Assembly: GCA_045590155.1 (NCBI GenBank)
Contig: JAZNQL010000043.1
Coordinates: 1 to 27,915, forward strand
DNA: 27,915 bases
DNA from: JAZNQL01 sp045590155
GTDB taxonomy: Bacteria > Bacillota > Clostridia > UMGS1883 > UMGS1540
Direction of reading: 5' to 3'
Shown: piece after piece, positions 22,919-27,915 of the stretch
How positions within the stretch are numbered: the first letter of the stretch is position 1
Layout: every line of letters starts with the position of its first letter
Notes under the pieces: generated by a model
The model's database searches: none
The model's input: only the letters and a program-made list of their open reading frames with translations
Told to the model about the DNA's origin: nothing
Translations under genes and position numbers: made by a program

Positions 22919-23413
22919 TTAATAAATATCTCCATAAAACCACAATGTTGTTTTATGCGTAAAATCCAAATCTATAATTGTTTCGTAATAGCCTCTTTCT
23001 TTAAGGCTTGATGCAATATGTCGCTCTTGGATAAATGACTTACCTTGTTTGGTAATTGGGTTCCAAGTTTGTTCAGTTGTGTCTCTTAACCAAAAAGAAT
23101 TATAATAATTTTCATCATAGAAAATAATAATTTGTGAATCCCCAAAATTCAACTCATCAATAACTGCAACCACTTTACAAAAAGGCAACTCGTTAGGTTT
23201 ATGCTCTATAATTTCAGCGGTTTTATCAAGCCATGCCTTGCAAAATGCAGTTTTAATTTTCCCACTCGTTTTTTGAGATGAAATAAACTGACTAAACGGA
23301 ACGTGAAAATGTTCATATTGATAGTCTGTATTTTGAAAAGGACATATTTGATTTATATTATTGTGCAAAACTCTTAATTTTCGTTTTTGTCCTCTTTGCT
23401 TTTTGTATCTCAT
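22919..23413 (-). CDS. Hypothetical protein, possibly DUF3916-like
   Basis: 164 residues. The strongly basic start MRYKKQRGQKRKLRVLHN is followed by a compact alpha/beta protein with several tryptophans and aromatic residues (FYDENYYNSFWLRDTTEQTWNPI). It resembles, from memory and weakly, DUF3916 proteins of Firmicutes. There is no signal peptide or membrane helix. The ATG at 23413 has GAGGTGA 6 bp upstream; a TTG seven codons earlier lacks a ribosome site. It is the first gene of the island after pyruvate kinase and is transcribed from its own promoter (23450-23498). Function unknown. Confidence 0.7.
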   Translation of the reverse strand: MRYKKQRGQKRKLRVLHNNINQICPFQNTDYQYEHFHVPFSQFISSQKTSGKIKTAFCKAWLDKTAEIIEHKPNELPFCKVVAVIDELNFGDSQIIIFYDENYYNSFWLRDTTEQTWNPITKQGKSFIQERHIASSLKERGYYETIIDLDFTHKTTLWFYGDIY

Positions 23414-23449
23414 ATATGTCACCTCGTTTGCCAATTTCTCATTTATTAT

Positions 23450-23498
23450 TTCGACTTTATTCGATACCCCTTATATGATTTTGTCAAGTAAGGGCCAA
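23450..23498 (-). promoter_or_regulatory. Promoter E with two degenerate 0A-like boxes (DUF3916-like gene)
   Basis: Minus strand: TTGGCC (23498-23493), a 17-bp spacer, TATAAG (23475-23470), then TATCGAA (23466-23460) and AGTCGAA (23456-23450), 10 bp apart. Each box has one or two changes from TGTCGAA. A TTGACA at 23487-23482 is also present but has no suitable -10. Confidence 0.45.
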
Positions 23499-23532
23499 AA
23501 AATAAACTCGCTATATTATTCTCGTGTTTATT
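23495..23532 (-). terminator. Possible weak terminator after pyruvate kinase
   Basis: An AT-rich stem, AATAAAC paired with GTTTATT, with an 18-nt loop that begins at the pyk stop codon, is followed on the minus strand by a T-run. The stem is weak. The T-run also overlaps the -35 of promoter E. Confidence 0.35.
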
Positions 23533-24943
23533 TAATTACTTCAACCTTTATGGTATTAGTATTACCAACCATTCCGTTAATTTGGCCTCCGGTCATAACA
23601 ATGTTGTCGCCTTTTTTAAGCGAAAGCAGCTTCTTTGCCTGTTGTTCTGCCTGATAAAAGACTACATCAAGAGATTGATATTGTTCACACAAAGCTGGCA
23701 AAACTCCCCAGCTCATATTAAGCTGTCTCCATGCTCTTATATTTGTTGTTGTTCCGATAATGTCTGCCGGGCTTCTGAATCTGCTTACCATTCGTGCAGT
23801 TTTGCCTGTGATTGAATTCACAACTATACATTTTGCGTTAACGTCTATCGCCATAGAGCAAACCGAATGTGAAATAGCATCAAGATTATTTTTTATTTTA
23901 TATTCGGTTGTTCGAAACCATTGTTTATAGTCAATATGCTTTTCGGTAAACTCGGCTATTTCTGCCATATTTTTAACCGCCTCGGCAGGATATTTTCCTG
24001 CAGCAGTTTCTCCCGAAAGCATAATTGCCGAAGAACCGTCATAAACAGCATTTGCCACATCCGAAATTTCCGCTCTTGTCGGTCTAGAATTATGTATCAT
24101 AGATTCAAGCATTTCTGTTGCCGTAATGACTCTTTTACCAAGCAAACGGCATTTTTTTATAAGATACTTTTGGACAGAAGGAACTTCAACAAACGGTATC
24201 TCAACTCCCAAATCCCCTCTGGCAACCATGATCCCGTCAGCAACCTCACATATTTTTTCAATGTTATCCACTCCGGCACGGTTTTCAATTTTAGCAATTA
24301 TGTCGATTTCTTTTCCGCCGTTTTCGTCTAAAAATTTTCTCACTGCTTCTACATCTTCCTTTGAAGAAACAAATGAAGCGGCAACAAAATCTATTTCGTT
24401 TTTAATCCCAAACAACAAATCCTCTTTATCTTGCTCGCTTAAATAATCGTGTGTAAGCACCTTGTTTGGAAAATTCATGCTTTTGCGATCAGACAATTCT
24501 CCTCCTGCAATTACCGTACACTCTATATCAGGCTTGCTGATTTTATCAACCTGAAATTTCACAAGTCCGTTATTAACCATTATTGTATCGCCAACATTTA
24601 ATTCATTGGTCAAATTTTCATAGTTAACCGCTACCTTTGTCTGATTTCCGACAATATCTTCTGTTGTAAATGTGAATTTATCTCCTTCAGCAAGCGTGAT
24701 TTTCTTGTTTTCAAAGGTTTTAATTCTATATTCAGGACCTTTTGTATCAAGCATAATTGGAATAGGAAGCTCAAGTTTTTCACGAACTTCTTTAATTAAA
24801 CCAATCATTTTTTGATGTTCCTCATGTGTTCCATGTGAAAAATTAAGCCTTGCCACATTCATACCATTTATACACATTTCTTTGAGAATATCGATATTTT
24901 CACAAGCTGGTCCAATTGTGCAAATTATTTTTGTCTTACGCAT
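23528..24943 (-). CDS. pyk: Pyruvate kinase
   Basis: 471 residues. It converts phosphoenolpyruvate and ADP to pyruvate and ATP. Motifs are complete: KIICTIGPAC at the start, RLNFSHGTHEEH, MLDTKGPEYRIKT, MVARGDLGVEIPF with the metal ligands, and ATEMLESMIHNSRPTRAEISDVANAV. It ends with the regulatory C domain and lacks the extra PEP-utiliser-like domain found in Bacillus pyruvate kinases. The open frame runs 30 codons further upstream over the promoter, but GAGGA about 8-12 bp before the ATG at 24943 and the normal start MRKTKIICTIGPA settle it. It is divergent from spoVAC. Confidence 0.96.
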   Translation of the reverse strand: MRKTKIICTIGPACENIDILKEMCINGMNVARLNFSHGTHEEHQKMIGLIKEVREKLELPIPIMLDTKGPEYRIKTFENKKITLAEGDKFTFTTEDIVGNQTKVAVNYENLTNELNVGDTIMVNNGLVKFQVDKISKPDIECTVIAGGELSDRKSMNFPNKVLTHDYLSEQDKEDLLFGIKNEIDFVAASFVSSKEDVEAVRKFLDENGGKEIDIIAKIENRAGVDNIEKICEVADGIMVARGDLGVEIPFVEVPSVQKYLIKKCRLLGKRVITATEMLESMIHNSRPTRAEISDVANAVYDGSSAIMLSGETAAGKYPAEAVKNMAEIAEFTEKHIDYKQWFRTTEYKIKNNLDAISHSVCSMAIDVNAKCIVVNSITGKTARMVSRFRSPADIIGTTTNIRAWRQLNMSWGVLPALCEQYQSLDVVFYQAEQQAKKLLSLKKGDNIVMTGGQINGMVGNTNTIKVEVIK

Positions 24944-25004
24944 AAATTTATCCTCATTTCCGTCAACAGCTAAAATGTTTATTATATAAAGCAAATTCTG
25001 CTTC

Positions 25005-25033
25005 ATTATAGCACACATAACAATCCTTGTCAA
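25005..25033 (-). promoter_or_regulatory. Pyruvate kinase promoter, near-perfect consensus with extended -10
   Basis: Minus strand: TTGACA (25033-25028), a 17-bp spacer, TATAAT (25010-25005), with TGC just before the -10. Every consensus base matches. Predicted to be a very strong promoter with a leader of about 55 nt. Confidence 0.9.
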
Positions 25034-25086
25034 ACATACATATTCTTATTTTTTTAGGGAAATATAGTTTAAAAGGAGTGATTTTT

Positions 25087-25530
25087 ATGTCTGACAAAAT
25101 GACTAATCAGGAGTATCTTAATTTTACACAAAAGCGTACACCGAATTCACCCATTTTTAAAAATTGCATATGGGCATTTTTTGTAGGAGGTGCAATTTGT
25201 GTTTTAGGGCAATGTATACTTAATTTTTGTCTGTTTCGCGGACTTACGCAGGAGGCCGCCTCTTCTGTTACCTCAGTATGTTTAATATTTTTAAGTATGC
25301 TGTTTACAGGGCTAGATCTTTACGATAATCTTGCAAAGTACGCAGGGGCAGGCACTTTGGTTCCCATAACAGGTTTTGCAAACGCTATTTCCTCGCCCGC
25401 CATAGAATTTAAAAGCGAGGGGTATATTTTAGGAGTAGGTGCCAAAATGTTTATTGTTGCAGGTCCTGTTATTGTATACGGCATTGCAAGCTCTGTTATA
25501 GCAGGGATTATATATTTTCTTTGTATGTAA
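25087..25530 (+). CDS. spoVAC: Stage V sporulation protein AC
   Basis: 147 residues with three to four membrane helices. SpoVAC is a mechanosensitive-channel-like component for dipicolinic acid movement in spores. The opening NQEYLNFTQKRTPNSPIFKNCIWAFFVGGAICVLGQ and the GAGTLVPITGFANAISSPAIEFKSEGYILGVGAKMFIVAGPVI region are highly typical. AAAGGAG 8 bp before the ATG at 25087 excludes the longer frame that begins at 25027. In studied species the operon is sigma-G-dependent; a weak -10-like AATATAG lies about 30 bp before the ATG, without firm support. It is followed directly by spoVAD. Confidence 0.93.
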   Translation: MSDKMTNQEYLNFTQKRTPNSPIFKNCIWAFFVGGAICVLGQCILNFCLFRGLTQEAASSVTSVCLIFLSMLFTGLDLYDNLAKYAGAGTLVPITGFANAISSPAIEFKSEGYILGVGAKMFIVAGPVIVYGIASSVIAGIIYFLCM

Positions 25531-25541
25531 AGGAGAAGGTT

Positions 25542-26558
25542 ATGGAAAATTTAAAAAGAATGGGCGGGCAAACAGTTTTTCTGCCCGATTCTCCATCTGT
25601 TTGCAGTTTTGCCTCCACAGTAGGACAAAAAGAGGGCGAAGGGCCTCTTGGTGCATCGTTTGACCAGATTGTTGCCGACCCTCTTTTTGGGTGCGATACA
25701 TGGGAAAAGGCAGAAAGTGCACTTATGGAGCAAACCATTTCGGCTTGCATCAGCAAAGGGAATTTAGCTCCCTCCGACATAAATTTTGTTATTGCAGGCG
25801 ACCTTATAAATCAATGCACCTCGTCAAGCTTTGCCTTAAGAAGTCTTGGCATCCCTTTTTTGGGTGTGTACGGTGCATGCTCTACGATGGCAGAATCTCT
25901 TACTGTTGCAGCAATGCTTGTTGAAGGCGGCTTTGCCCAAAAAACAGTTGCAGCGGCAAGCAGTCATTTTTGTTCAAGCGAAAAACAGTTCCGTTTTCCT
26001 CTTGAATACGGAGGTCAGCGCCCGCCTTCGGCACAATGGACTGTTACAGGCTCTGGTGCCGTTTGTGTTGGAAAAGGTGACGGGCCTTTTATTACACATC
26101 TTACCACTGGCAAAATTGTTGATAAAGGAATTACCGATGCAAACAGTATGGGTGCCGCTATGGCTCCCGCATTTGTTGCCACCCTTAAAGCACATTTTGA
26201 AGACACAGGGCGTTCTCCTTCTGATTACGATTTAATTTTATCGGGCGATTTAGGGCATATAGGCAAACAAACTGCTATTGATTTAATGGAAATGGATGGG
26301 TATGATATTTCGAAAAATTATTCCGACTGCGGTGTTATGATTTTTGATAAAAGTCAGGATGTCCACGCAGGCGGAAGCGGATGCGGTTGCAGCGCCTCGG
26401 TTTTATGCGGATATATTTTGCCAAAGCTTATTTCGGGCGAGCTTTCAAGAGTTTTGTTTGTTGCAACAGGCGCTCTTTTAAGTCCCACAACTGTTCAGCA
26501 GGGCGAAAGTATTCCCGGTATTGCACATGCCGTTGTTTTTGACAGACAAAAGGTTTAA
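25542..26558 (+). CDS. spoVAD: Stage V sporulation protein AD
   Basis: 338 residues, the usual length. SpoVAD has a thiolase-like fold and binds dipicolinic acid. Family stretches are GGQTVFLPDSPSVCSFASTVG at the N-terminus, FLGVYGACSTMAESLTVAAML near residue 106, EYGGQRPPSAQWTVTGSGAV near 153, and GGSGCGCSASVLCGYILPKL in the last quarter. The ATG at 25542 has AAGGAG 6 bp upstream; it starts 11 bp after the spoVAC stop. spoVAE, usually the next gene, is not present here; a strong terminator follows at once. Confidence 0.94.
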   Translation: MENLKRMGGQTVFLPDSPSVCSFASTVGQKEGEGPLGASFDQIVADPLFGCDTWEKAESALMEQTISACISKGNLAPSDINFVIAGDLINQCTSSSFALRSLGIPFLGVYGACSTMAESLTVAAMLVEGGFAQKTVAAASSHFCSSEKQFRFPLEYGGQRPPSAQWTVTGSGAVCVGKGDGPFITHLTTGKIVDKGITDANSMGAAMAPAFVATLKAHFEDTGRSPSDYDLILSGDLGHIGKQTAIDLMEMDGYDISKNYSDCGVMIFDKSQDVHAGGSGCGCSASVLCGYILPKLISGELSRVLFVATGALLSPTTVQQGESIPGIAHAVVFDRQKV

Positions 26559-26560
26559 TT

Positions 26561-26612
26561 TTATATAAAAAGCCCCTTTCCTTAAAAACAGGGAAAGGGG
26601 TCTTTTATATAA
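26561..26612 (+). terminator. Strong terminator after spoVAD
   Basis: A roughly 21-bp stem with one mismatch and one wobble (CCCCTTTCC with GGAAAGGGG at the top and TTATATAAAA with TTTTATATAA below) around a 10-nt loop. It ends the spoVAC-spoVAD transcript immediately after spoVAD. It is nearly symmetric and could also stop the converging dCMP-deaminase family gene. Confidence 0.88.
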
Positions 26613-26652
26613 AATCTTTATGTTCTACAAAGCTTGTTGTCAATAGTATAAA

Positions 26653-27141
26653 TCAATATCCGAGTTCTTCTCCAAGAGAATCGTCGTTTTCTATCCATTC
26701 AGCTACGTTTATAACACGGAAGTTGTCTTTTGTTTCTCGTACTACAACTTTTTCAATTCCTGCGTTTATTATTGCTCTTTTGCACATTGCGCAGGAGGTT
26801 GCATTCTTTACAAGTTCTCCTGTTGTAGCATCTTTTCCAACAAGATATAAAGTTGCACCTAACATATCACGTCTTGAAGCACTTATAATAGCATTCTGTT
26901 CCGAATGAACGCTTCTGCAAAGCTCATAACGCTCGCCGCGGGGGATTTTAAGACTTTCACGGCGGCAGTAGCCCAAATCTATACAGTTTTTTCTGCCTCT
27001 TGGGGCACCGGTATAACCGCTTGATATTATTTCGTCATTTTTAACTATAATGGAACCGTAGTTTCTGCGAAGGCAGGTACCTCTTTCAAGCACGGTTTCT
27101 GCAATGTCAAGATAATAGTTTGTTTTATCACGTCTTTCCAA
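26653..27141 (-). CDS. dCMP deaminase family protein (ComEB-like), TTG start
   Basis: 162 residues. Members deaminate dCMP to dUMP, the precursor for thymidylate synthase. Zinc-ligand motifs are HSEQNAI with His79 and catalytic Glu81, and SCAMC with Cys117 and Cys120; the usual Pro before the first Cys is a Ser here. GYTGAPRGRKNC is the typical substrate loop. The start is TTG, supported by AGGAGGGG about 10 bp upstream. Family relatives include ComEB, named in competence operons, but no competence genes are near. It may supply dUMP to ThyX encoded at 2563-3321; that link is inference. Confidence 0.88.
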   Translation of the reverse strand: MERRDKTNYYLDIAETVLERGTCLRRNYGSIIVKNDEIISSGYTGAPRGRKNCIDLGYCRRESLKIPRGERYELCRSVHSEQNAIISASRRDMLGATLYLVGKDATTGELVKNATSCAMCKRAIINAGIEKVVVRETKDNFRVINVAEWIENDDSLGEELGY

Positions 27142-27191
27142 AGCTTGTTCCCCTCCTGATTTTTCTTTTTAAAAGTAAATATAAAAAACAT

Positions 27192-27218
27192 ACGGGGAGG
27201 GCTTTACGCTCTCCCCGC
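27192..27218 (-). terminator. Terminator of tuf
   Basis: On the minus strand a stem of CGGGGAG (27217-27211) and CTCCCCG (27199-27193) with an 11-nt loop is followed by GTATG and a T-run. It lies 14 bp after the tuf stop codon and is a standard intrinsic terminator. Confidence 0.88.
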
Positions 27219-27230
27219 ATAAAAAGTTGA

Positions 27231-27915
27231 TTATTCGTTTATAGCACTTACAACGCCGGAACCAACTGTTCTGCCACCTTCACGGATAGCGAAACGGAGT
27301 TCTTTTTCAATAGCGATAGGAGTGATAAGTTCAACAGAAATTGTAACGTTGTCGCCAGGCATACACATTTCTGTGCCTTCGGGAAGTTCGATAACGCCTG
27401 TAACGTCAGTTGTTCTGAAGTAGAACTGAGGTCTGTAGTTGTTGAAGAAAGGTGTATGACGGCCACCTTCATCCTTTGTCAGAACGTAAACTTCGCCTGA
27501 GAATTTTGTATGAGGATGAATGGAGTCGGGTTTAGCAAGAACCTGTCCTCTTTCGATGTCTTTTCTTTCAACACCACGGAGAAGCGCACCGATGTTATCG
27601 CCTGCTTCTGCATAGTCAAGAGTCTTTCTGAACATTTCAACACCAGTAACAACAACTTTACGTGATTCGTCAGTCATACCAACGATTTCAACTGTGTCGC
27701 CTGTGTTGAGCTGACCTCTTTCAACTCTACCTGTTGCAACAGTACCACGACCTGTGATTGTGAATACGTCTTCGACAGGCATTAAGAAGTCAAGGTCTTT
27801 CTTTCTTTCAGGTGTAGGAATGTAAGCGTCAATTTCGTCCATAAGCTTTAAGATAGGTGCATAAGCGGGATCTGAAGCATCTGTGGAAGCACATTCAAGA
27901 GCCTGAAGAGCTGAA
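27231..27915 (-). CDS. tuf: Elongation factor Tu, 3' part only (5' end outside the window)
   Basis: About 228 C-terminal residues; the frame stays open to the window edge (SALQALECAS, then TDASDPAYAPILKLMDEID), so the ATG at 27842 is internal. EF-Tu delivers aminoacyl-tRNA to the ribosome. The part seen covers the end of the GTPase domain, beta-barrel domain 2 (VFTITGRGTVATGRVERGQL) and domain 3 (GEVYVLTKDEGGRHTPFFNNYRPQFYFRTTDVTG), ending RTVGSGVVSAINE and TAA. The GTP-binding motifs are off the edge. Confidence 0.97.
   Translation of the reverse strand, partial: SALQALECASTDASDPAYAPILKLMDEIDAYIPTPERKKDLDFLMPVEDVFTITGRGTVATGRVERGQLNTGDTVEIVGMTDESRKVVVTGVEMFRKTLDYAEAGDNIGALLRGVERKDIERGQVLAKPDSIHPHTKFSGEVYVLTKDEGGRHTPFFNNYRPQFYFRTTDVTGVIELPEGTEMCMPGDNVTISVELITPIAIEKELRFAIREGGRTVGSGVVSAINE

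Noticed and set aside
27771..27777. TTCGACA in tuf as another 0A box
   Set aside because: It is a single copy inside the coding sequence of EF-Tu with no paired copy 10 bp away and no nearby promoter.

Overview
The window looks like chromosomal DNA of an endospore-forming, low-to-moderate-GC Firmicute of the class Clostridia. It holds a complete spoIIIAA-AH operon, spoVAC-spoVAD, strong AGGAGG-type ribosome binding sites, several TTG/GTG starts and sigma-A promoters of the TTGACA/TATAAT type. The ATGA stop/start overlaps inside operons are also typical of that group. No rRNA, tRNA, IS element, phage gene or CRISPR array was seen.

Layout. Positions 18-4046 are a minus-strand operon read from a TTGACA-17-TAAAAT promoter: WecG/TagA glycosyltransferase, ThyX, a DUF2156-type acyltransferase, an Eis-like acetyltransferase and a DJ-1/PfpI protein. 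Divergent from it (4163-6750) is a two-gene unit, an unrecognised 485-residue beta-rich soluble protein followed by a Gfo/Idh/MocA dehydrogenase, then a DUF308/HdeD-like membrane protein with its own promoter. Positions 7436-9333 hold nagA-nagB (amino-sugar catabolism), divergent from an AraC-type regulator. Positions 10346-15122 hold Asp23/YqhY and spoIIIAH to spoIIIAA, the mother-cell half of the engulfment channel. Next come two tRNA-modification genes that overlap tail to tail (tmcAL and mtaB) and two adjacent EamA exporters.

Positions 19391-23413 are an accessory stretch: a frameshifted pspC, an AAC(3)-family acetyltransferase preceded by a 26-residue membrane peptide, an AEC transporter and three small unknown proteins. 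Its main feature is that five successive transcription units each carry copies of TGTCGAA or a close variant directly downstream of the -10. In four of the five there are two copies exactly 10 bp apart. TGTCGAA is the consensus Spo0A ('0A') box, and tandem copies one helical turn apart just after the promoter is the abrB-like repressor layout. Three of the promoters also share an upstream block at a fixed distance. I infer a small Spo0A-linked regulon whose promoter module has been copied within the island.

The right end returns to core genes: pyruvate kinase with a near-perfect extended -10 promoter, divergent spoVAC-spoVAD with a strong terminator directly after spoVAD (no spoVAE here), a dCMP-deaminase family protein and the 3' part of tuf (EF-Tu), which runs off the window.

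All assignments come from reading translated sequence and motifs by eye; no database search was run. Several starts differ from the longest open frame because ribosome binding sites or promoters place them downstream; this is stated per gene.
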